A DNA stretch of 64,000 bases from Mesorhizobium sp. WSM3859 (GCF_002295065.1 NZ_NSGG01000013.1:62001-126000); one strand, 5' to 3'; shown: positions 33,869-42,858, numbered from the stretch's first letter. A program made the numbers and translations. The notes: a model not told the origin generated them from the sequence alone.

Positions 33869-35047
33869 TCAGTCCTTCACGAAGAGCTTGCGCGGCACGT
33901 TGGCCAGGCATTCGACGCCGGTGTCGGTGATCAGGATCGACTCGGTGATCTCCAGCCCCATCGTCTCCAGCCACAGCCCGGTCATGAAATGGAAGGTCAT
34001 GCCGGGCTTGAGCTCGGTGCGGTCGCCGGGGCGCAGGCTCATGGTGCGCTCGCCCCAGTCCGGCGGATAGGAGATACCGATTGGGTAGCCGGTGCGGTTG
34101 TCCTTGACGATGCCGTATTTCTTCAGGACGGCGAAGAAGGCATTGGCGATGTCCTCGCAGGTGTTGCCTGGCTTCGCCGCCGCGAGGCCGGCCTCCATGC
34201 CTTCCAGCGTCGCCTTCTCGGCGTCGAGAAAGGCCTGCGTCGGCTTGCCGAGAAACACGGTGCGCGACAGCGGGCAATGATAACGATTGTAGCAGCCGGC
34301 GATCTCGAAGAACGTGCCCTCGTTCACCTTCATCGGCTTGTCGTCCCAGGTGAGATGCGGCGCCGAGGCATCCGCACCCGAAGGCAGCAGCGGCACGATC
34401 GCCGGATAGTCGCCGCCGATGCCCTCAACGCCGCGCGTGCCGGCATCGTAGATCTCGGCGACGAGATCGCATTTGCGCATGCCGACCTCTATTTTGTCGA
34501 CGATGCGCTGGTGCATCGCCTCGACGATGCGGGCGGCATTGCGCATATATTCGATCTCGGTCGGGCTCTTCACCGCGCGCTGCCAGTTCACCAGCGCGGT
34601 GGCGTCGGCGAAGCGGGCATTGGGCAGGTGCTTCCGCAGCGCCGCGAAGGCGGCAGCCGAGAACCAGTAATTGTCCATCTCGACGCCGATTCTGAGCTTG
34701 TCCCAGCCGCGCTCGGCCAGCACGCTGGCGAGATAGTCCATCGGGTGTCGCTCGGTCGACTGCACATAGTGGTCCGCGTAGCCGATGATGTTGTCATGCG
34801 CGAGATAAGCGGTGCGCTTGGCGCCGTTGGCATCCTGGCCACGACCGTACCAGACCGGCTCGCCCGAGGGCGGCACGATGACCGCTTGATGCACATAGAA
34901 GGACCAGCCGTCATACCCCGTCAGCCAGGCCATGTTGGAGGGATCGCTGACGATCAGCAGATCGACCCCTTTGGCCTCCATGGCTTTGCGCGTCTTGGCG
35001 AGGCGATCGGCAAATTCGCTCCGCGAGAATTTCAAATTTGGCTGCAT
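33869..35047 (-). CDS. doeA: ectoine hydrolase DoeA (EutD)
   Basis: 392 aa protein of the creatinase/aminopeptidase P (M24) fold. The N-terminal part (FADRLAKTRKAMEAKGVDLL, LTGYDGWSFYVHQ) and the pita-bread catalytic half (EGTFFEIAGCYNRYHCPLSR, PGMTFHFMTGLW) are visible. DoeA opens the ectoine ring to N-acetyl-diaminobutyrate. The fold alone would allow a peptidase call; its place between eutC and doeB makes ectoine hydrolase much more likely. Confidence 0.92.
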   Translation of the reverse strand: MQPNLKFSRSEFADRLAKTRKAMEAKGVDLLIVSDPSNMAWLTGYDGWSFYVHQAVIVPPSGEPVWYGRGQDANGAKRTAYLAHDNIIGYADHYVQSTERHPMDYLASVLAERGWDKLRIGVEMDNYWFSAAAFAALRKHLPNARFADATALVNWQRAVKSPTEIEYMRNAARIVEAMHQRIVDKIEVGMRKCDLVAEIYDAGTRGVEGIGGDYPAIVPLLPSGADASAPHLTWDDKPMKVNEGTFFEIAGCYNRYHCPLSRTVFLGKPTQAFLDAEKATLEGMEAGLAAAKPGNTCEDIANAFFAVLKKYGIVKDNRTGYPIGISYPPDWGERTMSLRPGDRTELKPGMTFHFMTGLWLETMGLEITESILITDTGVECLANVPRKLFVKD

Positions 35048-35083
35048 TTTGTTGTCCTCGTTTGTTGGGCCTTACGGCCGGTA

Positions 35084-36076
35084 TCAGCTTTCGAAAATCG
35101 CCCCGGCGTTCGCCGCCCGCGCACGGTCGCGAGCCAAGGTAGCGATCGCGGTGTCCTGCACGCCGGTGCCGGTGAGGTCGGCGATGGTGATGTCGCTGGC
35201 CGAGCGCCGGCCGGGCTTGCTGCCGGCAATGATCTGGCCGAGTTCGGTGACCTCGGCGTCGGCGGCAAAGACAGCGGCCTCGATGGCGTGGTGCAGTTCG
35301 CCCAAGCGCCGCGTCTGCTTGGCGCTATCGGCGACATAGAGATCGGCCATGCGCAGGATCGCCGGCGCGATCTCGTTCTTGTGCTCGGCATCCGAGCCCA
35401 TGGCGGTGATGTGCTGTCCGGCGGAAACGAAGCCGGGCTTGATCAGCGGTTCGGTCGAAGGCGTGGTGGTGACGATGATGTCGGCGCCAGCCGCCGCGTT
35501 CGCCGCATCCGGTTCGGCCCGCACCAGAATGCCCAGCTTCTCGCCAAGGCGGGCGGCGGTTGCCTCCGCCTTGGCGGCGTCGCGCGCCCAGATGCGCGCC
35601 TGTTCGATCGGCCGCACGAGCCGCAGCGCTTCCAATTGCAAACCTGCCTGCAAACCGGCGCCGAGGATCGCCGCTACCTTGGAGTCTTCGCGCGACAGAT
35701 GCTTGGCCGCGACCGCGCCGGCGGCGGCGGTTCGCACATCGGTCAGATAGCCATTGTCGAGCAGCAGAGCCTCGACCACGCCGGTCTTTGCCGAAAGCAG
35801 CACCATCATGCCGCCGCCGCTCGGCAGGCCGAGCTTCGGATTGTCGAAGAAACCGGAGCTTATCTTGACGGCGAAGCCTTCTATGCCGGGCACATAGGCC
35901 GACTTCACGTCGACCTCGCCGCGATGCTCGTGGATGTCGAGCCTCAAGATTGGCGGCATCGCCACTGGCAGCGTGGCCAGGGCGCGAAAAGCGTTTTCGA
36001 CGCAGGCGACGGCGTCCAGGTCGAGCGTCACGATCTTGCGCAGTTCTGCTTCGGTGAGAATGGTCATCCGGCTCAT
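35084..36076 (-). CDS. eutC: ornithine-cyclodeaminase-family protein EutC
   Basis: 330 aa protein of the ornithine cyclodeaminase/mu-crystallin family with an NAD-type Rossmann segment (VAAILGAGLQAGLQLEAL) and family motif GGGMMVLLSAKTGVVEALLL. With EutA and EutB it is thought to convert hydroxyectoine to ectoine. The start overlaps the eutB stop by 4 bases. The role is inferred from the locus. Confidence 0.9.
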   Translation of the reverse strand: MSRMTILTEAELRKIVTLDLDAVACVENAFRALATLPVAMPPILRLDIHEHRGEVDVKSAYVPGIEGFAVKISSGFFDNPKLGLPSGGGMMVLLSAKTGVVEALLLDNGYLTDVRTAAAGAVAAKHLSREDSKVAAILGAGLQAGLQLEALRLVRPIEQARIWARDAAKAEATAARLGEKLGILVRAEPDAANAAAGADIIVTTTPSTEPLIKPGFVSAGQHITAMGSDAEHKNEIAPAILRMADLYVADSAKQTRRLGELHHAIEAAVFAADAEVTELGQIIAGSKPGRRSASDITIADLTGTGVQDTAIATLARDRARAANAGAIFES

Positions 36077-37065
36077 GCGGCACGCTCCCTTCCGGAGGAT
36101 TCGCCGCAGACGATGCGGCGGTGCAGACTCATGTCGATGTTGCGGCCGGAGAGGATGAGCACAGTCGGGCCGCTCGTCTTGACCTTCCCGGCAAGCAGCG
36201 CGCCGATGGCGACCGCACCGGCACCCTCGACGATCTCGCGCTCCTGCTCATAGGCATGGCGGATACCGCCGGCGATCTCGTCCTCGGAAAGGAGGATCAC
36301 ATCGTCGAGCAGTTCGCGGCACATGGCGAAGGTCAGCCGGTTGTCGAGGCCGATACCGCCGCCGAGCGAATCCGCCAAGGTCGGCAACTCCTCGACCTGC
36401 ACCGGCCGGCCGGCGTCGAGGCTGGCTTTCATAGCCGCGCCCCGCGCCATCGAGATGCCGATGATTTTGGTGCCCGGGCTCACGCCTTTGACGGCCGCCG
36501 CCACGCCGGCCGCGAGCCCGCCGCCGGAGAGCGGCACCAGCACGCATGCCGCGTTCGGAACCTGCTCCATGATTTCGAGCCCGAGCGTGCCTTGCCCGGC
36601 GACGATATCGGGATGGTCGAAGGGCGGCAGCATGACCAGTCCTTCTTCCGCCACCAGCCTGTCGACGTCATGCTGGGCGTCGTCCTGGCTGTCGCCGACG
36701 ACGCGCACATCCGCGCCGAGCCGGCGGATGGCATCGAGCTTGTTCTTCGGCACCAGCTTCGACATGCAGATCACCGCGCGCATGCCTTCGAGCTTCGCCG
36801 CATGCGCCAGCGCGCGGCCGTGATTGCCGGTCGAGGCGGCGACGACCCCGCGCGATTTTTCTTCGGGGCTCAAAGCGGCGATAGCGTTGGAGGCGCCGCG
36901 CAGCTTGAACGCGCCGGTGGTCTGGTGGTGCTCAAGCTTGAGGTGAACAGGGTGGCCTGCGCGGTCCGACAGGCTTTGCGACAACACGGTTGGCGTCCGT
37001 TCGATCTTGTTGGCGATACGCTCGCGGGCGGCACGGATGTCCGCGAGGGCGATGGCGCGCGTCAT
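36073..37065 (-). CDS. eutB: threonine/serine dehydratase-like protein EutB
   Basis: 330 aa PLP enzyme of fold type II. The cofactor lysine lies in TTGAFKLRGASNA near residue 54, ASTGNHGRA binds the substrate carboxylate, and SGGGLAAG binds the phosphate. It belongs to the hydroxyectoine branch with eutA and eutC. Its ribosome-site-like AAGGGG lies in the end of the large inverted repeat 37069-37227, so the repeat's folding could affect eutB translation. Confidence 0.9.
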   Translation of the reverse strand: MTRAIALADIRAARERIANKIERTPTVLSQSLSDRAGHPVHLKLEHHQTTGAFKLRGASNAIAALSPEEKSRGVVAASTGNHGRALAHAAKLEGMRAVICMSKLVPKNKLDAIRRLGADVRVVGDSQDDAQHDVDRLVAEEGLVMLPPFDHPDIVAGQGTLGLEIMEQVPNAACVLVPLSGGGLAAGVAAAVKGVSPGTKIIGISMARGAAMKASLDAGRPVQVEELPTLADSLGGGIGLDNRLTFAMCRELLDDVILLSEDEIAGGIRHAYEQEREIVEGAGAVAIGALLAGKVKTSGPTVLILSGRNIDMSLHRRIVCGESSGRERAA

Positions 37066-37068
37066 CGG

Positions 37069-37227
37069 GCGACCCCTTCTGGCCTGCCGGCCATCTCCCC
37101 CTCAAGGGGGGAGATCCGCGGCTTCGACACTGTCACTCTTCCTGCAACGTCGACGATTGGCGAAAGCGTAAGAGCAGCTAATCTCCCCCCTTGAGGGGGA
37201 GATGGCCGGCAGGCCAGAAGGGGTCGC
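37069..37227. repeat. inverted-repeat element with identical 47 bp arms
   Basis: The left arm (37069-37115) and right arm (37181-37227) are perfect reverse complements over 47 bases: outer GCGACCCCTTCTGGCCTGCC, middle GGCCATCTCCCCCTC, inner AAGGGGGGAGAT. The spacer is 65 bp. Each arm also has its own hairpin (ATCTCCCCC/GGGGGGAGAT). It sits in the 184 bp eutA-eutB gap inside an operon. No coding capacity; a miniature mobile element is the simplest explanation. Confidence 0.88.
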
Positions 37228-37249
37228 TTTTGTACGCAGGACATAATTT

Positions 37250-38035
37250 TTACTGCGCCAGCGGCTTCGTCCACAGCCGGCCGAACTCCGGTCGCGGCGT
37301 CTCGTCGCCGCAGAGCCGCAGGCAGTTCCAGGCGCTGGCCTGGTTGCTGGTGACGACCGGACGCCCGATCGCCTCTTCCATGCTCGGCACCGCGAGCGCG
37401 GCGCGTAGCGCGGTGCAGGAGACGAACAGCGCATCGGCCTGTGGATGCGTGACCTTGCGCGCCATCTCGACGAGGGAAGCGGGGGTGATGCGCGCCATCT
37501 CGCGGTCGTCCTCGAAGCCGAGGCAGGTGAAGCTCTGGATGTCGAAGCCATGCGCCGCGAAATAGGCGGCCATCGGCCGGCTGGTCTCGACGGTGTAGGG
37601 GGTGAGAATGCTGATGCGCTTCACCCCAAAAGCATTGAGCCCGCGCATGCCGGCCATCGGCGGCGTGACCACGGGCACACCGGGCTTGGCCGCCTGGATG
37701 GCTGTTTCGATCTCGGCGTCGCCGATCACCACGGAGGCCGAGGTGCAGGAATAACAGATGGCGTCGAGCGTCTCGTCCGGGAGGATCAGCGCCGCGCCCG
37801 CCGAGAGCGACGGCTGCATCTTGCGCAGATTCGCCGGCGTCGTCGGATTGGCGTAGGGAATGCGCGCGACATAGACACCGATCCGCTCGCTCGCCACCAT
37901 GCGGCGGAAGTCGACCTCGCTGGTGTGGTCGGTCGCAAGCGCTATCAGCCCGACGCGCTTTTGCAGCGCGCGCGCGTCAAGCGCGGGGCGCACCGTTTCG
38001 AGGCGGATCTCGGGCAATGCTTTCATGACTTTCAT
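37250..38035 (-). CDS. eutA: maleate isomerase/Asp-Glu racemase-like protein EutA
   Basis: 261 aa protein of the Asp/Glu racemase and maleate isomerase superfamily. The two catalytic cysteines are visible in ICYSCTSASVVIGD and LFVSCTALRA. In ectoine loci EutA acts with EutB/EutC on hydroxyectoine. The reading frame is open far upstream into ehuD; the ATG at 38035 overlaps the ehuD stop as ATGA and matches the family start. A second ATG at 38026 is possible. Confidence 0.88.
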   Translation of the reverse strand: MKVMKALPEIRLETVRPALDARALQKRVGLIALATDHTSEVDFRRMVASERIGVYVARIPYANPTTPANLRKMQPSLSAGAALILPDETLDAICYSCTSASVVIGDAEIETAIQAAKPGVPVVTPPMAGMRGLNAFGVKRISILTPYTVETSRPMAAYFAAHGFDIQSFTCLGFEDDREMARITPASLVEMARKVTHPQADALFVSCTALRAALAVPSMEEAIGRPVVTSNQASAWNCLRLCGDETPRPEFGRLWTKPLAQ

Positions 38036-38691
38036 CTTTCGATCCTGCCGTAGCGATGCTCCAGCCAGCGCAACAGCACGACGGAGCAGAGGCTGATGAC
38101 GAGGAAGAAGACGCCGACCAGCGTCATCGGCTCGATATAGCGGTAGTAGGTGTTGGCGACGCTCTTCGCCTGGTTCATCAATTCCAGCACCGTGATCGCC
38201 GAAAGCAGCGGCGTCTCCTTGAACATGGCGATGAAATAATTGGCCAGGGCAGGGATCATCGGCGGGATCGCCTGCGGCAGGATGATATGCGTCCAGGTGT
38301 GGCGGCCATTGAGATTGCAGGCCTTGGCCGCCTCCCACTGGCCGCGCGGGACGTTGTCGATGCCGGCGCGATAGACCTCGGCCGTGTAGGTGCCGTAGTG
38401 TAGGCCAAGCCCGATCACGCCAGCCACCAGCGGCGGCAACAGGATGCCGATATCGGGCAGCACGTAGAAGATGAAATAGAGTTGCACCAGCAGCGGCGTG
38501 CCGCGGATGAATTCGGCGAACCAGCCGATGCTGCGCGCGACGATCCGGTTCTCCGAGCGCCGCGCCAACGCGATGGCCAGTCCTACGATCGCCGCCAGGA
38601 TCGAGCCCAGAATGGTCGCCAGGATGGTGATCTTCACGCCCTGGATCAGGGTCGGCATGATCTCCCAGACGAAGTTCCAATCCCAGTCCAT
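38032..38691 (-). CDS. ehuD: ectoine/hydroxyectoine ABC transporter permease EhuD
   Basis: 219 aa permease of the polar amino acid ABC family with about five spans. The family signatures FIRGTPLLVQLYFI and YTAEVYRAGIDNVPRGQWEA (ATPase-contact loop) are clear. It pairs with EhuC. Its start and the ehuC stop share one base, and its stop overlaps eutA. The substrate is inferred from the following eut genes. Confidence 0.92.
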   Translation of the reverse strand: MDWDWNFVWEIMPTLIQGVKITILATILGSILAAIVGLAIALARRSENRIVARSIGWFAEFIRGTPLLVQLYFIFYVLPDIGILLPPLVAGVIGLGLHYGTYTAEVYRAGIDNVPRGQWEAAKACNLNGRHTWTHIILPQAIPPMIPALANYFIAMFKETPLLSAITVLELMNQAKSVANTYYRYIEPMTLVGVFFLVISLCSVVLLRWLEHRYGRIER

Positions 38692-39350
38692 CAGACGCGC
38701 ACTCCATCAAGGCCGCGCGCCATGCGGCGCTCCAGCGTGCGCACGCGCCAGGAGATGATCAGCGCCAGCGCGAAATAGATGATCAGCACGGACAGGAAGG
38801 GCATCAGCGTGCTGCCGGTCTGCGAGCGCACCACCTGCGCCTGGAAGGTCAAGTCGGCGAGCGAGATCAGCGACACGACCGACGTCGCCTTGAGCAACTC
38901 GATGGCATTGTTGCCGAAGGTCGGCAGCATGACGAGCAGCGCCTGCGGCAGGATGACGTGGCGCATGCCTTGCCAGCGGCCGAGATTGAGCGCCGTGCAG
39001 GCCTCATATTGCTCGCGGCCGACCGACAGGATGGCGCCGCGCACCACTTCCGCCGCATAGGCGCCGACATTCAAGCCCAGCGCCAGCACGCCAGCCTGCA
39101 ACGGCGTCAGCGACAGGCCGGCGAAAGGCAGCACGAAATAGGCCCAGAACAGCTGCACGAAGATCGACGTGCCGCGGAAGAACTCGATATAGGCCGTGGC
39201 GATCGCCCGCACGATGAAGAAGCGCGACACGCGCCCCATGCCGGCAAGGAAGGCCATGATCAGCGCAAGCACCGACCCCATCAGCGTCAGCTCGATGGTG
39301 ACAAGCGCTCCCTGCAATATCAGGCCGAGATAGCCGGACCACTGGGTCAT
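38691..39350 (-). CDS. ehuC: ectoine/hydroxyectoine ABC transporter permease EhuC
   Basis: 219 aa permease, paralogue of EhuD and the same length. Signatures are FFRGTSIFVQLFWAYFVLP and AYAAEVVRGAILSVGREQYE. The frame is open upstream to 39467, but those codons are translated repeat sequence (39401-39530); the ATG at 39350 is the family start. Confidence 0.92.
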   Translation of the reverse strand: MTQWSGYLGLILQGALVTIELTLMGSVLALIMAFLAGMGRVSRFFIVRAIATAYIEFFRGTSIFVQLFWAYFVLPFAGLSLTPLQAGVLALGLNVGAYAAEVVRGAILSVGREQYEACTALNLGRWQGMRHVILPQALLVMLPTFGNNAIELLKATSVVSLISLADLTFQAQVVRSQTGSTLMPFLSVLIIYFALALIISWRVRTLERRMARGLDGVRV

Positions 39351-39400
39351 GAAACTAGAAGTGTCCTTACGTTTGCCGTTAAGCGAGGCGGCCGCCACAG

Positions 39401-39530
39401 CCCCTTCTCCCCGTTCAACGGGGAGAAGATGCCGGCAGGCAGATGAGGGGCAGCGCGAACCTTGCAAATGCTATCGCCGCCCCTCATCCGTCACTTCGTG
39501 ACACCTTCTCCCCGTGAACGGGGAGAAGGA
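39401..39530. repeat. palindromic intergenic repeat (family A, two inverted monomers)
   Basis: Two monomers face each other: 39401-39455 has CTTCTCCCCGTTCAACGGGG followed by GATGCCGGCAGGCAGATGAG, and 39477-39530 is the inverse type, starting GCCGCCCCTCATCC and ending ACCTTCTCCCCGTG with GAACGGGGAGAAGG. It fills most of the 190 bp between ehuB and ehuC, again right after a binding-protein gene, as at 5372-5508. Confidence 0.82.
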
Positions 39531-39540
39531 AAAAGTGCGC

Positions 39541-40392
39541 CTACTTCGCCGCGCAGAGCTTCTCGCGGGTCGTCGACATCGCCGCCTTGGCGGAGAAGCC
39601 GTAGGGCTCGATGATCTTGGCGAACTCGCCGGACTTCTTCAGCTTGGCGAGCTCGACGTCATAGGCGTCGCGCAGCGCCTCGTCGCCCTTCTTGAAGGCG
39701 GCGCCGTCGCAATAAACCGGGGCACCCTGCACCGGTGCGATCACTTCGAGGTTCGGGTCGTTGGCCTTCTTGACCAGGTCATTGATCGACAGAACCGGCA
39801 GCGAATAGGCGTCGATGCGGCCGTCCTGCACCATCTTCAGGCCGCTCTGGCCGTCCGGCACGACGATGACGCGGTCGCGCGGCACGCCGGCGTTCAGCGC
39901 CAGCTTCTCTTCGGTACCGCCGCCCGGCGCGCCGATCGTCGCGGAACTGTCCTTGGCGATATCCTCGTAGCTCTTGAAGCCCTTCGGATTGCCCTTCTTC
40001 ACCAGCATCGCCTCGGCATCGCACAGCACCGGCTCGGAATAGGCCACCGCCGCACAGCGCTCCGGCTTCATGAACAGGCCGGCGGTGACGACGTCGAAGC
40101 GGCCGGCCTGCAGGCCGGGGATCATGGCGCCATATTCGGAGATGGAAGCGACGATGTCGTTGACGCCGAGGCGCTTGAAGATCTCGCGCGCCACGTCAGG
40201 CGCCGCGCCCGAAACCTTGCCGTCGGCGGCCACCGCCGTATAGGGCGGCTCGTTGGCGATGGCGACGCGGGCAAAGCCCTGCTGCTTGAGCTGCTCCAGC
40301 TTTGCATCGTCGGCCGAACGCGCGCCGGAGGCGAGCAACATCGTGCTCACTGCGAGGCCGGCGACGCCAGCCAGAATGCCAAGTTTCTTCAT
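39541..40392 (-). CDS. ehuB: ectoine/hydroxyectoine-binding protein EhuB
   Basis: 283 aa periplasmic binding protein of the polar amino acid family. A signal peptide (MKKLGILAGVAGLAVSTMLL, cut near GARS) is followed by KVSGAAPDVAREIFKRLG and LQAGRFDVVTAGLFMKPERC, typical of the family. The ATG at 40392 has AAGGAG nine bases upstream, so I prefer it to the in-frame TTG at 40401. Ligand assignment rests on context; the EhuB aromatic cage would need alignment to verify. Confidence 0.9.
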   Translation of the reverse strand: MKKLGILAGVAGLAVSTMLLASGARSADDAKLEQLKQQGFARVAIANEPPYTAVAADGKVSGAAPDVAREIFKRLGVNDIVASISEYGAMIPGLQAGRFDVVTAGLFMKPERCAAVAYSEPVLCDAEAMLVKKGNPKGFKSYEDIAKDSSATIGAPGGGTEEKLALNAGVPRDRVIVVPDGQSGLKMVQDGRIDAYSLPVLSINDLVKKANDPNLEVIAPVQGAPVYCDGAAFKKGDEALRDAYDVELAKLKKSGEFAKIIEPYGFSAKAAMSTTREKLCAAK

Positions 40393-40467
40393 CGTTCCCA
40401 ACTCCTTGTTTCTGTTATTGGTTTGTTCGGTCCGGGACGACCTTTGGCCGCCCGCTTTACATTGCGG

Positions 40468-41253
40468 TCAGACGCGATGTCCGGCCGCGATGATCTTCTT
40501 CAGGAAGCTCTGCGTTCTTTCCTGTTTGGGATGGCGGAAAATCTCGTCGGGCTTGCCTTCCTCGACGATCCTGCCGCGGTCGAAGAACAGCACGCGGTCG
40601 GCGAAGTCGTGGGCGAAGCCCATCTCGTGGGTGACCAGAAGCATCGTCATGTCGGTCTCGGCCGCCAGCTTGCGCATGACGTTGAGCACTTCTTCGACCA
40701 GCTCCGGATCGAGCGCCGAGGTGACCTCATCGAACAGCATGATCTTGGGCGACAGCGCCAGGGCGCGCGCGATCGCCACGCGCTGCTTCTGGCCGCCGGA
40801 GAGCTGCGCCGGCATCGCCTTCGCCTTGTCGGCGAGGCCCACCATGTCGAGCAGCTCCATCGCCCGCTTTTCGGCGGCGGCGCGGGCAACGCCCTTGGTC
40901 AGCATCGGCGCCAGCGTCACATTGTCGATGACGCATTTGTGCGGGAAGAGATTGAAGAGCTGGAAGACCATGCCGATCTTCTGGCGCATCCTGGCCAGGT
41001 GCCGCTCGTCGGCCGGCAGCAGCTGGCCGTTGCGCTCCATGTGGTAGAGCTGCTCGCCATCGACCTGGATATGGCCGCCGTCGATCTTCTCCAGCGTCAT
41101 CAGGATGCGCAGGATCGTCGTCTTGCCCGAGCCGGACGGACCGATCAGCGCCAGCTTCTCGCCCGGCATCACCTGCATCGACAACCCGTCCAGCACCTTG
41201 AAGGTGCCGAAGCTCTTCGAAATCGCATCGACCTTGATGATGGGTGCGGGCAA
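40468..41253 (-). CDS. ehuA: ectoine/hydroxyectoine ABC transporter ATPase EhuA
   Basis: 261 aa single-domain ABC ATPase of the polar amino acid type with Walker A GPSGSGKTT near residue 40, signature LSGGQKQRVAIARAL and Walker B IMLFDEVTSALDPE. It is the first gene of the ehuABCD-eutABC-doeAB operon. The 136 bp upstream carries an AT-rich stretch with small inverted repeats (41311-41344) that may bind the operon's regulator. Confidence 0.93.
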   Translation of the reverse strand: MPAPIIKVDAISKSFGTFKVLDGLSMQVMPGEKLALIGPSGSGKTTILRILMTLEKIDGGHIQVDGEQLYHMERNGQLLPADERHLARMRQKIGMVFQLFNLFPHKCVIDNVTLAPMLTKGVARAAAEKRAMELLDMVGLADKAKAMPAQLSGGQKQRVAIARALALSPKIMLFDEVTSALDPELVEEVLNVMRKLAAETDMTMLLVTHEMGFAHDFADRVLFFDRGRIVEEGKPDEIFRHPKQERTQSFLKKIIAAGHRV

Positions 41254-41310
41254 TCCATTTCCCCGTTCTGGAGAGGCCTATGCCCTTAACGATGCGAAAC
41301 GCGTCAAATC

Positions 41311-41344
41311 ATGTCAATTAGGAAAATAATATCATGACAATATT
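41311..41344. promoter_or_regulatory. AT-rich promoter region of ehuA with small inverted repeats
   Basis: Read on + it holds ATGTCA (41311) and ATCATGACA (41331) around AATAAT, with AATAT-N7-ATATT (41328-41344). The motif TCATGAC recurs at the enuR start codon (GTCATGAC, 42771-42778), which suggests a shared regulator site, EnuR being the obvious candidate. TTGACA on the - strand could be the ehuA -35 box. Confidence 0.4.
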
Positions 41345-41389
41345 TCCGGCGCGGCACAATTTCAGGGCAATCTGCGCTCGGCTTGTGCA

Positions 41390-42775
41390 TCAGATCGCGA
41401 GCAGCAGATGCTCCGGATCGCCGAGCAATAGCTTGGCGACAACGCTCAGGCCCGCCCGCAGTTCCCCCTCGGTGGTCGATCCGAGCGAGATCCGCACCGC
41501 AGGGCGCCACGGCGTGTCGGCGATGCGGAACGAGGTGCCCGGCGCGATCGCCACGCCGCGCAGGCGCGCTTGCGAAACAAAACTCTCCTCGGCGCGGTCG
41601 CCCGGCAGCTCGAGCCACAGATGCAGCCCGTCGCGGTGCATGCGATAATCGACCCCCGCCAGGACTTCCGCCGCGATCTCCTGGCGCCGCCTCAACGCCT
41701 GGCGCTGCCAGTTGACCAGTTCCATCGCCGTGCCGTCATTCACCCAGCGCGTGGCGATCTCCGCCACCATCGGCGTCGCCATCCAGTTCGAGACGAGGTG
41801 GCGGTTGGCGACGGCGGCCACATAGCGGTCCGGCACCGCCAGATAACCGATGCGCAGGCCGGGCACGGTGATCTTGGTGAACGAGGTGACGTAGAGCGTG
41901 CGCTCCGGCGCAAAGGCGGCGACCGCCGGCGGCCGGCCTTCGACCAGCGGCCCGAGCACGTCGTTCTCGATGATGGCGATGTCGTGCTTGCGGGCGACCG
42001 CCGCGATCTGCTCGCGGCGGGTAGCGTCCATCAATGTCGCCGTCGGGTTGATCACCGACGGCTGCAAAAACACGGCGCGGATGTCCGAGAGGCGGCAGGC
42101 CTCGTCGAGCGCCTCTGGGATCAGCCCGTTGCCGTCGATTGGCAGGCCTTCGAGGTTGAAGCCGAGATAGCGGGCCAACGGCACCAGCGTGTGGTGGCCG
42201 ATCGCCTCGGTGGCGACCGTCGAGCCGGGCGGCGCCACGCTCATCAGCGCCACCGTCATGCCGGCGGTGGCGCCGTTGGTTAGGTTGATGTTCTGTGGCG
42301 ATGCTTCCAGCCCGCACAGCTTCAGCCACTCGACCGCCACCGCGCGGTGACGAGGGAAAACCATGTTCGGCCGGAACGACAGCGCCGAGCTCGACGGCAG
42401 GTTCTCGGCGAGCCACCCCAGCGCCTGCTTCATCTTCTCCAGATGCATCGGCTCGCAGACCGGCTTCAGGATGGAGAGGTCGATAACCTCGCCCAGCCGC
42501 TCCGGGATGTAGGGCGGCTCCGGCTCGCGGCGCTGCGTCTGCACGAAGCTGCCGCGGCCGACCTCGCCGGAAATCAACCCGCGGCGGATCAATTCCTCAT
42601 AGGCGCGGCTGACGGTCTGCACCGAAAGTTTCAGGTCGTCCGCCAGCCGGCGATGCGTCGGCAACCGCGTGCCATTGGCCAGCCGCCCGTCATGGATCGC
42701 GCGCGCGAACTGATCGGCCAGCGAGAGATAGGCCGGGCGGCGGATGAGAGCAGGATCAGGCTGCCATAATGTCAT
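41390..42775 (-). CDS. enuR: MocR/PdxR-type regulator of ectoine use, EnuR
   Basis: 461 aa fusion of an N-terminal GntR-type winged helix (LPTHRRLADDLKLSVQTVSR) with a large aminotransferase-like domain. The PLP-binding lysine is visible in YVTSFTKITVPGLRIG. EnuR regulators of ectoine genes bind PLP, and intermediates of ectoine breakdown relieve repression; the context fits exactly. A GTCATGAC palindrome spans its start codon, consistent with autoregulation. It lies between ehuA (same strand) and doeX (divergent). Confidence 0.93.
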   Translation of the reverse strand: MTLWQPDPALIRRPAYLSLADQFARAIHDGRLANGTRLPTHRRLADDLKLSVQTVSRAYEELIRRGLISGEVGRGSFVQTQRREPEPPYIPERLGEVIDLSILKPVCEPMHLEKMKQALGWLAENLPSSSALSFRPNMVFPRHRAVAVEWLKLCGLEASPQNINLTNGATAGMTVALMSVAPPGSTVATEAIGHHTLVPLARYLGFNLEGLPIDGNGLIPEALDEACRLSDIRAVFLQPSVINPTATLMDATRREQIAAVARKHDIAIIENDVLGPLVEGRPPAVAAFAPERTLYVTSFTKITVPGLRIGYLAVPDRYVAAVANRHLVSNWMATPMVAEIATRWVNDGTAMELVNWQRQALRRRQEIAAEVLAGVDYRMHRDGLHLWLELPGDRAEESFVSQARLRGVAIAPGTSFRIADTPWRPAVRISLGSTTEGELRAGLSVVAKLLLGDPEHLLLAI

Positions 42776-42858
42776 GACTTATTAGAGATCGAAATCAGTG
42801 CAATTGACAATCGAAATAATGCATCGTCATGGTGTCCTGAACGAAAGGCGGATACCGC

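Noticed and set aside
32924..36253. A 1,109-codon open frame on the + strand
   Set aside because: It runs antisense across four well-supported ectoine genes, is very rich in R, H, G and D, and has no recognisable domain. It is a shadow of third-position GC bias.
38036..38710. Long N-terminal extension of EutA
   Set aside because: These codons are a shadow of ehuD; the ATG at 38035 matches the family and overlaps the ehuD stop.
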